Source: Haloarchaeobius sp. FL176 (GTDB lineage Archaea > Halobacteriota > Halobacteria > Halobacteriales > Natrialbaceae). Taken from it: a stretch of DNA of 64,000 bases. Where the stretch lies: the NCBI RefSeq assembly GCF_024609245.1, contig NZ_JANJYH010000002.1, positions 62,001-126,000 of the forward strand, in the 5' to 3' direction. Numbering within the stretch: position 1 is the first letter of the stretch; each line of letters starts with the position of its first letter. A program made the translations under genes and the position numbers. This document shows, in pieces, positions 14,991 to 23,337 of this stretch. The notes under the pieces were generated by a model. That model ran no database searches and was not told the origin of the DNA. It worked only from the letters and a program-made list of their open reading frames with translations.

Positions 14991-15644
14991 ATGAAGTACC
15001 TGCAGGTCACGCTCAGGCACTCGGCGGAGACCATCCATCCGATGCACGAGTTCGTCTGCGACCACGGAGGGTACGACGAGTACTACCTCGTGAACTGGAA
15101 CTTCGCCACGCCCGACGCGAACACGCTCCTGTTCCACGTCCGCGGCCCGCGCGAGCCGTACGAGGCGGCGCTACGCGAGGTCGAGGGGGTCCGGTCGTTC
15201 GAGGTCGCACCGCTCGGCGACGATCGGTTCTACGTCTACGTCATGGACGACCCCGACGAGACCGGCCAGGGGCTGATGGAGGCGTTCTCGCGGCCGAGCA
15301 TCGCTGCCGTCCCGCCGCTGTCCTACCGGATGGACCGCTCGGTGTCCATCGGTGTCCTCGGCGAGCCAGAGCGGCTCCGGGAGCTGTTCGAGGCCACCCC
15401 CGACGGCATCGACGTCGACATCGAGCGCGTCGGGCAGTACGCCGCCGACCCGGCCGCCGCGGGCGCACGGCTCACTGACCGCCAGCGCGAGGCCGTCCGC
15501 GTCGCACAGGAGCTCGGGTACTACGAGGTGCCGCGGGCCGCGACCGTGGCGGACGTGGCCGCCGCGCTCGACTGCTCGACCGGCACCGCCGCCGAACACC
15601 TCCAGAAGGCCGCCGCCGAACTGCTGGGGGACCTGGACTGCTGA
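14991..15644 (+). CDS. Bat-type HTH-10 transcription regulator
   Basis: 217 residues. The C-terminal ~55 (LTDRQREAVRVAQELGYYEVPRAATVADVAAALDCS) are the HTH-10 domain found in Bat (bacterioopsin activator) and many haloarchaeal regulators. The N-terminal part (MKYLQVTLRHSAETIHPMHEFVC) is the matching sensory domain of this group; no PAS or GAF domain is present. It is divergent from nuoCD across 120 bp, so it could regulate that gene, but no site evidence exists. Confidence 0.85.
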   Translation: MKYLQVTLRHSAETIHPMHEFVCDHGGYDEYYLVNWNFATPDANTLLFHVRGPREPYEAALREVEGVRSFEVAPLGDDRFYVYVMDDPDETGQGLMEAFSRPSIAAVPPLSYRMDRSVSIGVLGEPERLRELFEATPDGIDVDIERVGQYAADPAAAGARLTDRQREAVRVAQELGYYEVPRAATVADVAAALDCSTGTAAEHLQKAAAELLGDLDC

Positions 15645-15702
15645 CTGTCGGCTGTCGGCCGCGACCGACGGCTCTTTGGCGGCGACACGCCGACGCTATC
15701 GC

Positions 15703-16266
15703 ATGACGATTCGCTTCGTGACGAGCAACGAGGGGAAGGTTCGTGAGGCCAGCGAGTACCTCACCGAGCCCGTCGAGCAGGTGAACTACGACTACACCGA
15801 GATACAGAGCGACGACCTCGGCGACATCGCCGCCTACGGTGCGCGCGAGGCGTTCGCCCACCTCGGCGGCGAGGAGCCGGTCCTGGTCGACGATGCCGGG
15901 CTGTTCTGCGACGCATTCGACGGGTTCCCCGGCCCGTACTCCGCCTACGTCCAGGACACCGTCGGCGTGCAGGGCGTCCGCGAGCTCGTCGGCACCGCAG
16001 ACGACGACCGGGCGCGCTTCCGGACCGTCCTCGCGTACTACGACGGCGACGAGGTCACCACGTTCGAGGGCGCGGTCCAGGGTCGCATCATCGACCCGCG
16101 CGGCGACGGTGGCTTCGGCTACGACCCTATCTTCGAGCACGACGGCCAGACACTCGCGGAGATGAGCACCGCCGAGAAGAACGCCATCAGCCACCGTGGC
16201 CGTGCGCTGGCGAAGTTCGCGGACTGGCTCGCCGCGGAGCCGGCCGAGCGGAAGGGCCCACGGTAG
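15703..16266 (+). CDS. Non-canonical purine NTP pyrophosphatase (RdgB/HAM1-like)
   Basis: 187 residues; hydrolyses ITP, dITP and XTP to monophosphates, cleansing the nucleotide pool. Family marks: RFVTSNEGKVREASEYL at the N-terminus, the acidic metal site VLVDDAGLFCDAFDGFPGPYSAYV, the GDGGFGYDPIF motif near residue 140, and the terminal EMSTAEKNAISHRGRALAKF. In this lineage the usual catalytic SLEV-type strand reads VLVDDAGL. The ATG at 15703 follows a short gap after the regulator gene, and a C-terminal extension (AAEPAERKGPR) is short. Confidence 0.93.
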   Translation: MTIRFVTSNEGKVREASEYLTEPVEQVNYDYTEIQSDDLGDIAAYGAREAFAHLGGEEPVLVDDAGLFCDAFDGFPGPYSAYVQDTVGVQGVRELVGTADDDRARFRTVLAYYDGDEVTTFEGAVQGRIIDPRGDGGFGYDPIFEHDGQTLAEMSTAEKNAISHRGRALAKFADWLAAEPAERKGPR

Positions 16267-16435
16267 TCCACCCGGGCGTTCAAGTACGAAGCCGGAGGCA
16301 GGGTCGGCGTGTTCTGACCGAGTGCCCCGGCCGACCGAGGCGCGAGCGCGGCGCATCGCCGGGGGCCGAGCTGCGCCGCCTGTTCGCCCAGCCGAAACCC
16401 GAAGGGTTACTCTCCTCGCGGCCGCCGTTGTCGAC

Positions 16436-17215
16436 ATGACACGCGACACCGCCCTGGTCACCGGCGCGTCGAGCGGCATCGGTCGCGAGCTCGTCAGACA
16501 GTTCGCCCGTCACGGCCACGATGTCGTTGCCGTCGCCCGCAGCGAGGCGACGCTCGACGAGGTGGCCGACGAGATAGAGTCCCGTTACGCGGTCGACGTG
16601 ACACCGCTGCCGATGGACCTCGACCGGGATGGCGCGAGCCAGGAGCTGTACGACGCGGTTCACGACCGCGGCCTCGACGTGGGTATCCTCGTGAACAACG
16701 TCGGCATCGGTACCCACGGCCCGTTCGCCGACGCCGACATCGACGAGGAGCGAACGCAGCTCCAGCTCAACGTCGTCACGCTCGTCGAGCTGAGCCGGCT
16801 GTTCCTCGACGACTTCACCGCACAGGACAGCGGGAAGATACTCAACGTGGGCTCGACCGCCGGCTTCCAGCCGGGGCCGTTCATGGCCAGCTACTACGCC
16901 AGCAAGGCGTACGTCAACTCCTTCACCGAGGCACTCGCTGAGGAGCTGCGCGACACCCGCGTCTCCGCGACGGTGCTCGCTCCCGGCCCCGTCGACACGA
17001 ACTTCCAGTCGCGTGCGGGTACGGGGGACTCGGCGATCGGATCGACGTACAAACAGCCCGTCGAGGACGTCGCGAAGGCCGGCTACACGGGGCTGATGAA
17101 GGGGAAGAAGGTCGTCGTTCCGGGGCTACCGATGAAGGCGCTCTACCTCCTCTCGCGCGTGACGCCGCGACCCATCCTCCGGCGGGTCGCTCGCCGGGTC
17201 AACGAGGAGCGGTAA
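16436..17215 (+). CDS. SDR-family oxidoreductase
   Basis: 259-residue classical short-chain dehydrogenase with a full active site: nucleotide motif TGASSGIG (about 9-16), NNVG (NAG-equivalent, near 85), catalytic Ser in NVGSTAG, and YYASKAY giving the Tyr-x-x-x-Lys pair near residue 155. PGPVDTNF follows at about 183. The cofactor-binding loop has Ala-Arg-Ser after beta-2, which favours NADPH. The substrate is unknown. The sequence resembles the DltE/YqjQ-type ketoreductases of broad specificity. Confidence 0.88.
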   Translation: MTRDTALVTGASSGIGRELVRQFARHGHDVVAVARSEATLDEVADEIESRYAVDVTPLPMDLDRDGASQELYDAVHDRGLDVGILVNNVGIGTHGPFADADIDEERTQLQLNVVTLVELSRLFLDDFTAQDSGKILNVGSTAGFQPGPFMASYYASKAYVNSFTEALAEELRDTRVSATVLAPGPVDTNFQSRAGTGDSAIGSTYKQPVEDVAKAGYTGLMKGKKVVVPGLPMKALYLLSRVTPRPILRRVARRVNEER

Positions 17216-17254
17216 TCGGCAGCTCTTTGCGGACCACGTCCCCCGATTACGGTG

Positions 17255-17458
17255 ATGTCCTCTAACTCGTTCGTCCAGCGACTCGGTCCCCACCAGGCCG
17301 CCCTGTTCGCCGCCACCGGAAGTTCGATCATGCTTTTGATGGCGGCCGGAGTGCTCTTCATGTCCGAGTCCTCGATGTACTGGGTCCTCCTCGCGGTCGC
17401 ACCCGTGGACTTCGCACTCGTCTACGTCTTCCTGAGGCGAACCTTCGAACGGACCTGA
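17255..17458 (+). CDS. Small two-helix membrane protein
   Basis: 67 residues with two hydrophobic segments (about 14-36 and 42-60) and a positive C-terminus (LRRTFERT). Either ATG 17255 or the preceding GTG 17252 could start it. Third-position GC is coding-like. No family is recognised. It ends exactly where the convergent PIN-like gene ends (17458/17459). Confidence 0.6.
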   Translation: MSSNSFVQRLGPHQAALFAATGSSIMLLMAAGVLFMSESSMYWVLLAVAPVDFALVYVFLRRTFERT

Positions 17459-17929
17459 TCAGGCCCGTGGGTCGCGGTCCGGCCCCGGGTACTCGTCACC
17501 GACGACGGCTTCGTACAGGCTCTCCGCGTCGAACAGCCGTGCGAACGCGTCCGGCGTCCGGATGCTGACCGACATCCGGCGGTTCAGGTTCGCGCCGGCG
17601 TCGACGCTCCCGAGCCCCTCGTCGAAGCTGAGGAGGTGTGCGGCCTGCCCCCGGTACGCCGACGCGAGACCCGGGTGGTCGGTCGCGGGGTGATCGACTG
17701 GCTCGCGCTCTCGTTCGATCCGCTCTCGCCAGTCCGCCGCGAGCGACGCGTCCGTCAGCGCCGCGATGACCGCGGCCGCGTCGTCGAGCAGGTGATCGCT
17801 CGCGACCAGTGTCACCCAGTCATGTCGCCGGACGTGGTCCATGGCCTCCCGGCTCGGCCCGTCACAGCAGAGGTCGGCAGCGAGTACGTCCGCATCGGCG
17901 ACGACGCGGGCGGCAGCCTCAGCGCCCAT
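17459..17929 (-). CDS. PIN-like domain protein (DUF7384-like)
   Basis: 156 residues. MGAEAAARVVADADVLAADLCCDG places an Asp-rich first strand (ADADVLAAD) at the N-terminus as in PIN nucleases. WVTLVASDHLLDDA and SFDEGLGSVDAG supply further acidic residues, with AHLLSFDEGL resembling the PIN 'TxDxxL' motif. The family is common in haloarchaea. RNase activity is inference. It is the last gene of a three-gene operon, overlapping the 45-residue upstream ORF by 11 nt. The internal ATG 17929 is preferred over an upstream in-frame GTG (17974) because the longer N-terminus reads Arg/Pro-rich and non-haloarchaeal. Confidence 0.65.
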   Translation of the reverse strand: MGAEAAARVVADADVLAADLCCDGPSREAMDHVRRHDWVTLVASDHLLDDAAAVIAALTDASLAADWRERIEREREPVDHPATDHPGLASAYRGQAAHLLSFDEGLGSVDAGANLNRRMSVSIRTPDAFARLFDAESLYEAVVGDEYPGPDRDPRA

Positions 17930-18056
17930 CGCCGCCCTCCTCGTCGGCGTCCGGTTCGCCGGCGCTCGCGGCACGGTGTTCGGCGAGCGTCGTCCGCACG
18001 TCGTCGACGGTCACGTCGTACGCCGCTGCTCGGTCGAACAGCGCACCCCAGCTCAT
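17919..18056 (-). CDS. 45-residue protein between aldolase and PIN-like genes
   Basis: Small acidic protein MSWGALFDRAAAYDVTVDDV... ending DADEEGGDGR. Its ATG overlaps the upstream aldolase stop (ATGA at 18053-18056) and its stop overlaps the PIN-like start by 11 nt, so all three are translationally coupled. Helical N-terminus (DVRTTLAEHRAA) and acidic tail. The size and tight overlap with a nuclease-like partner are what a small antitoxin or adaptor would show, but no known antitoxin family is recognised. Confidence 0.6.
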   Translation of the reverse strand: MSWGALFDRAAAYDVTVDDVRTTLAEHRAASAGEPDADEEGGDGR

Positions 18057-18916
18057 CGTGCGGCCTCGACGAGTTCGGCGAGCTCGGTCGCGGTGGCGTC
18101 GTCGACCGGGCGGAACGGCCGCCGGACGTGGCCGGCGGGGAGCGACCGCGACCGCATCGCGGCCTTGAGTCCCGGGACGCCGTAGCGGCCGGTGACTGCT
18201 CGGTTGAGTTCGACGAGTGACCGGTTCAGTGCGCGTGCGCCGTCGTCGTCCCCGGCGGCGTGGCGCTCGTACACCTCGCTCGCGCGCTCGGGAACGACGT
18301 TCGCCAGCGCGAGGACCCCGCCGTCCGCGCCGTGGTCGAGGCCCGCAGCGTAGATGCTCCCGCTCCCGACGAGCACGGCGAAGTCGGCGTCTTCGGTGAG
18401 CGCGGCGGTGCGCTGGAGCCGTTCGAGGTTCCCGCTCGAGTCCTTGATACCGCCTACGTTCGGGTGTGTCGCGAGCGACTCGACGGTGCGCGGGTCGAGC
18501 GCCGTCTCGGTGTACTTCGGGACGCTGTAGAGGTAGATGGGGATGGGGCTCTCGTCGGCGAGGTCGCGGTAGTACGACGCGAGGGCCGACTGGTCGTGTC
18601 TGAAGTAGTACGGGGTCACCACGAGCGCGGCGTCGGCACCGGCCGCGGCGGCAGCCTCGGTGTCGGCGAGCGTCTCCCGGTAGCCCGGCTGCCCAGTGCC
18701 GGCGAGGACGGGTACCTCGCTTCGGTCGGCGACGACCTCGACGACGTGACGGCGTTCCACTGGCGTGAGCAGTGGTGCCTCGCTGTTCGACCCACACGGC
18801 ACGATGAAGTCGACGCCGGCGTCGGTGACGCGGTCGACCAGCGCACGGAGTGCGGCCTCGTCCACGTCGCCGGTCTCGTCGAAGGGTGTCACGAGCGGCG
18901 GTCCGGTGCCTTGCAT
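18053..18916 (-). CDS. DapA/NanA-superfamily aldolase
   Basis: 287-residue TIM-barrel Schiff-base aldolase or dehydratase. It has the glyoxylate-type loop PCGSNSEA (GxTGE position, about 43-50), the TYR in LYSVPKYT (YNVP position, about 136) and the Schiff-base lysine in GGIKDSSG (about 162). The loop differs from true dihydrodipicolinate synthase (GTTGE), so it more likely acts on a 2-keto-3-deoxy sugar acid or a related keto acid than in lysine synthesis. The ATG at 18916 begins MQGTGPPLVTPF as in homologues, with a T-rich TATA-like box (GCTTTTGTC read on the minus strand) about 25 nt upstream. First gene of the operon with the 45-residue and PIN-like genes. Confidence 0.82.
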   Translation of the reverse strand: MQGTGPPLVTPFDETGDVDEAALRALVDRVTDAGVDFIVPCGSNSEAPLLTPVERRHVVEVVADRSEVPVLAGTGQPGYRETLADTEAAAAAGADAALVVTPYYFRHDQSALASYYRDLADESPIPIYLYSVPKYTETALDPRTVESLATHPNVGGIKDSSGNLERLQRTAALTEDADFAVLVGSGSIYAAGLDHGADGGVLALANVVPERASEVYERHAAGDDDGARALNRSLVELNRAVTGRYGVPGLKAAMRSRSLPAGHVRRPFRPVDDATATELAELVEAAR

Positions 18917-19027
18917 GGTCGGAGTGAGTCGGTGGGACGACAAAAGCGAACCGCTGGCGGGTTCTGGCGTCGGTGTGCGACAAACGTCTGACGTAACTTT
19001 ATGAGCAACGGAGGTCACGAACCGGTA

Positions 19028-19074
19028 GGGCGCGCACGACGGCCTCGAACTCCCATCCTACACGTCGCGCGCCC
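19028..19074. other. GC-rich hairpin between TrkA-like gene and aldolase operon
   Basis: GGGCGCGC (19028-19035) pairs with GCGCGCCC (19067-19074), continued by GACG/CGTC after a 2 nt bulge; the loop is 21 nt. It lies 37 nt past the stop of the TrkA-like gene on the minus strand, so it could be a 3' structure of that mRNA. On the plus strand a TATA-like AACTTTATGA lies ~30 nt upstream, so a small RNA is an alternative. Confidence 0.4.
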
Positions 19075-19110
19075 GGTAGCTGTCTCTCCCCCCTTTCAAT
19101 GCCCACACCC

Positions 19111-19767
19111 TCAGGCAGCGGTGAGTGCCTGGCGGACCGAGTCGATACCCGTCTGTTCGGCGACGACGGCGAGCCGGTCGCCCGCCTCGATAGAGGTTGA
19201 GGGGAGCGGAATCGTCAGTGATCCGTCGCTCGACCCGTGGGCGTAGACGCGTGCCTGCGCGGGCAGGTCGACCTCGACGACGCGCTTGCCGACGAGCTGG
19301 GAGTCCGCAGGGATCTCGAAGACGGAGAACTGCAGATTCTCGGTCACGTCCGCGAGCACGTTGAAGTCGCCACCGAGCATCGCGGTCTTCGCGCCGGCGG
19401 CACCCAGCCGTTCGGGGTAGATGACCTCGTCGACGTCGCTGGCGTACTTCTCGTAGATGTCCTCGCGGTAGTCCTCGTCGATGCGGAGGACGGTCCGGGC
19501 GCCGTTGTGCTTCCCGATCATACAGGCGGTGAAGTTCGCGTTCAGATCGGGGGTGAGCGCAGCGATGGCGTCCGAGTCGGCGATTCCAGCCTCGACGAGG
19601 ACGTCCTCGTCCTCGGCGTCACCCTCGACGACGTGGAACCCGTCGTTGCGCGCGCGCTCCACGCGGTCCGGGTCGTTGTCGACGACGACGACGTCGTGGC
19701 CCTCCTCGCTGAGGATGCGGCAGGTTCTCGTTCCGACACGACCGTAGCCCACGATAACGAACTTCAT
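19111..19767 (-). CDS. TrkA-family RCK protein
   Basis: 218 residues: an RCK-N Rossmann domain (MKFVIVGYGRVGTRTCRIL, with GYGRVG at 7-12 and acidic DND at the end of beta-2) and an RCK-C ligand-binding domain (about 135-218, LVGKRVVEVDLPAQARVYA, EAGDRLAVVAE). Such proteins gate potassium channels or transporters in response to NAD(H)/ATP or c-di-AMP. No channel gene is adjacent, so its partner is elsewhere. Start at 19767 follows a T-rich TATA-like box (19791-19797). Confidence 0.88.
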   Translation of the reverse strand: MKFVIVGYGRVGTRTCRILSEEGHDVVVVDNDPDRVERARNDGFHVVEGDAEDEDVLVEAGIADSDAIAALTPDLNANFTACMIGKHNGARTVLRIDEDYREDIYEKYASDVDEVIYPERLGAAGAKTAMLGGDFNVLADVTENLQFSVFEIPADSQLVGKRVVEVDLPAQARVYAHGSSDGSLTIPLPSTSIEAGDRLAVVAEQTGIDSVRQALTAA

Positions 19768-19911
19768 GGGGGACGCTACGCGAGCGGGGGGTAAAAAAGA
19801 TAGTCCCGGGAGGGCGGGCGGCCGGTTCGCTGTGGATAGCGAAATCGACGGATTTGAATCCACCGGTCTGACAGGCAGACCCCGCCGTCAGCTTTCGATT
19901 TCACCACGTAG

Positions 19912-19918
19912 GTTTATC
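19912..19918 (+). promoter_or_regulatory. TATA-like box of the ABC-LUD operon
   Basis: GTTTATC 25-31 nt before the ATG at 19943. It is the only clear promoter seen before the seven-gene run, which suggests one polycistronic mRNA to 27686. Confidence 0.45.
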
Positions 19919-19942
19919 TATGACCATTTGTTAGTCAAGGGC

Positions 19943-21205
19943 ATGAGTGGTAACAACACTTGGGACACGGTGGACAGACGTACGGTGCTCCGCGCGGCCG
20001 GCGCGGCAGGCATCGGTGGACTCGCGGGCTGTCTCGGTGGCGGTGGTGACGAGGGTGGCGCGAACGACTTGACCGTCGGCGTCGCGACGTCGCTGTCGGG
20101 GCCGTTCTCGGTGTTCGGCCAGGCGGCGCTGGACGGGGCGATGCTCGCAGTCGAGGACCTGGAGGAGGAGCTCGGCGTCAGCATCACGGTCGAGGACGGC
20201 GACACCCAGCTCGACCCCCAGACGGGCGTGAGCCAGCTCCAGCGGATGGTCACGGAGGCGGAGGCGGACTTCACGATGGGCGCGGTCTCCTCCAGTGCGG
20301 CGCAGGCGATGGCGTCGTGGGCGAACGAGAACGAGGTCATCTACATGCCGACGGGGGCACACGGCGACGGGCTGACCGGCGCGGCGTGCGGGCCGTACTC
20401 GTTCCGGCCGACCGCGTCGAACTCGATGCTCGCGGCGAGCATCGGTGCCGAGATGGCCGAGAGTGCGGACAGCTGGTACCTGCTGTACTCGGACTACGCG
20501 TGGGGAGACACCGCACAGTCGGCGGTGAGCCGCATCCTCGAGGAGCAGGGCAAGGAGGTCGTCGGCCGGTCGGCGACGCCGTTCCCGGCGGACGACTACT
20601 CGCCGTACCTCAACGAGGCGGACAACTCCGACGCGGACGGCATCGGGATGCTCATCGCCGGGCTGGACCTGCGGAAGGCGTCCAACCAGCTCGTTTCACA
20701 GGGCATGCAGGGAGACTACACGCTCGCGATGCACCAGCTCGAGGACGCCGTCTTCTGGGGTCTGGACCGTGAGTCGGCCGGAATCCTCGACTCGGCGGGG
20801 CAGGTCTGGGGGCCGGCGGTCGACACCGACGCGAGCGTCGACTTCTGCGAGCGTGTCGCGGAGTCCTCGAACACGGACCCGTACGTCCGGCACTTCCTCG
20901 GCTACCTCTCGATGGACCAGGCGGTACGGGCGGCCGTGCGGGCGGACTCGACCAACGCCGACGACATGCGTGGCGCGCTGGAGGGCCACGAGGTGTCGTC
21001 CATGGCCGCCGACATCAAGGGCGGCGACAGCGGGATGTACTGGCGCGAGGGCGACCACCAGCTCATCCAGCCGACCTACACGGTCGAGGCGATGGACGTC
21101 GAGACCATGTCCGAGGACCCCTACAAGCGGTGGTTCCAGACGGTGAACACGTTCGACGGTGACGACGTGGCACGCCCGGTCTCCGAAACCGGCTGTTCGA
21201 TGTGA
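19943..21205 (+). CDS. Branched-chain-type ABC transporter substrate-binding lipoprotein
   Basis: 420 residues. The N-terminus has a twin-arginine signal (DRRTVLRAAGAAGIGG) ending in a lipobox LAGC (about 29-32), so it is Tat-exported and lipid-anchored outside the cell. The mature part (VGVATSLSGPFSVFGQAALDGAMLAVEDL) is the LivJ/peripla_BP_6 fold. Family members bind branched-chain amino acids, amides, urea or hydroxy/aromatic acids. Because LUD-type lactate genes follow in the same operon, a hydroxy acid is a plausible ligand here. That is inference. Confidence 0.88.
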   Translation: MSGNNTWDTVDRRTVLRAAGAAGIGGLAGCLGGGGDEGGANDLTVGVATSLSGPFSVFGQAALDGAMLAVEDLEEELGVSITVEDGDTQLDPQTGVSQLQRMVTEAEADFTMGAVSSSAAQAMASWANENEVIYMPTGAHGDGLTGAACGPYSFRPTASNSMLAASIGAEMAESADSWYLLYSDYAWGDTAQSAVSRILEEQGKEVVGRSATPFPADDYSPYLNEADNSDADGIGMLIAGLDLRKASNQLVSQGMQGDYTLAMHQLEDAVFWGLDRESAGILDSAGQVWGPAVDTDASVDFCERVAESSNTDPYVRHFLGYLSMDQAVRAAVRADSTNADDMRGALEGHEVSSMAADIKGGDSGMYWREGDHQLIQPTYTVEAMDVETMSEDPYKRWFQTVNTFDGDDVARPVSETGCSM

Positions 21206-21208
21206 TCG

Positions 21209-22228
21209 ATGAGCACGACCGAACTCACCCGTGAGGACCTCGCGACGGTCTCGCCGGCCTGGTGGGCGGCCGGGCTCCTGACGGTCGTCCTGTTAGCGGT
21301 CACGTTCGCCGTCGAGCCCGGGCTGTTCATCGACCAGGCCATCGGTGGCCTCGTGTACGGGATGGTGCTGGTGCTCGTCACGCTCGGGCTTTCGCTCATC
21401 CTCGGCCTGATGGGTATCGTCAACTTCGCCCACGGTGCGTTCTTCATGCTGGGGGCGTACATCTCGTACTCGGTCGTCGTCACGCTCGGCCTGCCGTTCT
21501 GGGCGGCGCTGATACTCGCCCCGCTCATCGTCGGCGTGGTCGGCGTCGTGCTGGAGATCACCGTGCTGCGATACCTCTACGATTCAGACCCCATCGTCAG
21601 TCTGCTCGCGACGTTCGGCCTGACGATGATGATCGAGGAGGTCATCCGCGCGTACTGGGGTACTGCCCCACTGGAGATTTCCCGGCCGTCGGTGCTTACG
21701 CGCGGGACGGACCTCGGCGTGACGACGGTTCCGACCTACCGGCTGTTTCTGGTCGGCGTCGCGGTCATCACCATCGCCGCGGTGTACCTGCTCATCTCGC
21801 GGACCGACTTCGGGCTCACGATCAGGGCCGGGGTACAGGACGGCGAGATGACCGAGTTCGTCGGGGTGAACCTCCCGATACGTTTCACCGCGATGTTCTT
21901 CCTCGGTGCGGCGCTGGCCGGCTTCGCCGGCGTGCTGTACTCCGCCGAGACGGGCATGCGGACGACGATGGGTGAGACGTTCGTCATCCTCGCGTTCGTG
22001 GTCGTCGTCGTCGGTGGTATCGGGAGCCTGTTCGGGAGCGTGGTGAGCGGCATCCTCATCGGCGTGTCGGCGTACCTCACGCCGGTCGTGCTCTCCGCGC
22101 TCGCGGAGGTAACGAACCAGCCGTGGCTGGCGCTCCAGATACGGAACCTCGTGCCGTACCTCGTGATGATACTCATCCTGCTGTATCGGCCACGGGGACT
22201 GTTCGGCGAGGAGGGTTTCCTCGAATGA
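21209..22228 (+). CDS. ABC transporter permease, LivH type
   Basis: 339 residues, about 8-9 TM helices. The LivH motif GLSLILGLMGIVNFAHGAFFMLGAYISY is at about 67-94, with the IGSLFGSVVSGILIGV segment near the C-terminus. Pairs with the following LivM-type permease to form the membrane channel. Starts 3 nt after the binding protein's stop and its own stop overlaps the next ATG (ATGA). Confidence 0.92.
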   Translation: MSTTELTREDLATVSPAWWAAGLLTVVLLAVTFAVEPGLFIDQAIGGLVYGMVLVLVTLGLSLILGLMGIVNFAHGAFFMLGAYISYSVVVTLGLPFWAALILAPLIVGVVGVVLEITVLRYLYDSDPIVSLLATFGLTMMIEEVIRAYWGTAPLEISRPSVLTRGTDLGVTTVPTYRLFLVGVAVITIAAVYLLISRTDFGLTIRAGVQDGEMTEFVGVNLPIRFTAMFFLGAALAGFAGVLYSAETGMRTTMGETFVILAFVVVVVGGIGSLFGSVVSGILIGVSAYLTPVVLSALAEVTNQPWLALQIRNLVPYLVMILILLYRPRGLFGEEGFLE

Positions 22229-23337
22229 GCGGCGAGACCGCGACCGGCGAGGGGCCGACCGAGGCACTCGACCGCGCGCGCTCGCTGCTGTTGCGCTACC
22301 GGGTGCCGGTCGGGCTCGTGCTGGTCGTCCTGCTGCTGCGCCCGGTCATCTCGCACCCGCTGTTGCTCGGCTACGAGGCCGTCGCGGCGACCATCCTCAT
22401 CTGGATGGTGTTCGTCGCGGCGTTCAACCTCCTGTTCGGCTACGCGGGGCTGCTCTCGTTCGGGCACGCGATGTTCCTTGGCTTTGGCATGTACGCCGCG
22501 GCCATCGGCGTCTCCGGGCGCGCCGGCGCGCCCGAACTGCCGTTTCCGGTCGCCGCCGCCGTCGGCATCGCCGTCGCGGCGACGGTCGGCTACCTGCTCG
22601 GACGGCTCACCGTCGAGAAGGGCGAGATATACTTCGCCTTCCTCACGCTGGCGGTCGCACAGGCCGTGGAGTTCACCGCGAACCGCAACCCGCTGAACCT
22701 CACCGGGGGCTCGAACGGCGTCACACAGAACGTGCTGCCGGGCTTCGTCGAGTCGACGCGGGGCCAGCTCGTCGTCGTCTTCACGGGTCTCGAGATCGAC
22801 TGGTACTGGTTCGTCTCGGCCGTGTTCCTCGTCGCGATGCTCGCGCTCTGGCAGATCGTCCGCTCGCCGTTCGGGCGGTCGCTCGTCGCCATCCGCGAGA
22901 ACGGCGACCTCGCGCGGGCGATGGGCATCAACACGACCCGGTACAAGGTGCAGGCGTTCACCATCAGCGCCGCGTTCTCGGCGCTCGCCGGGTCGGTGCT
23001 GATGATCGACCGGTACGGCGCGTCACAGGAGACCCTCAGCGTCATCACCAGCGGCGACACCGTGCTGATGGCCGTCCTCGGCGGGGTCCGGTACTTCTTC
23101 GGGCCCGTCGCGGGCGTGTTCGTCTGGCAGTTCACCGAGGAGTTCCTCAACGAGTTCGAGGTGCTGCACCTCGGGTTCACGAGCGTCGACCTCTCGGGGG
23201 TGTTGACCCACTGGCAGTTCTTCCTCGGCGCGCTGTTCGTCGTGCTCGTCGTGGTCGCCCCGCTGGAGGGCATCTGGGGCTACCTGCGTGACTGGGTGCG
23301 CGACCTCTACGTTCGGGTCAAGGGGGTGGCCGAATGA
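22225..23337 (+). CDS. ABC transporter permease, LivM type
   Basis: 370 residues with ~9-10 TM helices. Diagnostic AAFNLLFGYAGLLSFGHAMFLGFGMY (about 63-90) and the cytoplasmic coupling segment IRENGDLARAMGINTTRYKVQAF (about 225-248). Second permease of the branched-chain-type transporter. ATG 22225 overlaps the previous stop and its stop overlaps the ATPase start, so expression is coupled. Confidence 0.92.
   Translation: MSGETATGEGPTEALDRARSLLLRYRVPVGLVLVVLLLRPVISHPLLLGYEAVAATILIWMVFVAAFNLLFGYAGLLSFGHAMFLGFGMYAAAIGVSGRAGAPELPFPVAAAVGIAVAATVGYLLGRLTVEKGEIYFAFLTLAVAQAVEFTANRNPLNLTGGSNGVTQNVLPGFVESTRGQLVVVFTGLEIDWYWFVSAVFLVAMLALWQIVRSPFGRSLVAIRENGDLARAMGINTTRYKVQAFTISAAFSALAGSVLMIDRYGASQETLSVITSGDTVLMAVLGGVRYFFGPVAGVFVWQFTEEFLNEFEVLHLGFTSVDLSGVLTHWQFFLGALFVVLVVVAPLEGIWGYLRDWVRDLYVRVKGVAE

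Noticed and set aside
18053-18916. dapA (lysine biosynthesis)
   Set aside because: The GTTGE-type loop is replaced by PCGSNSEA and no lysine-pathway gene is nearby, so only the superfamily is called.
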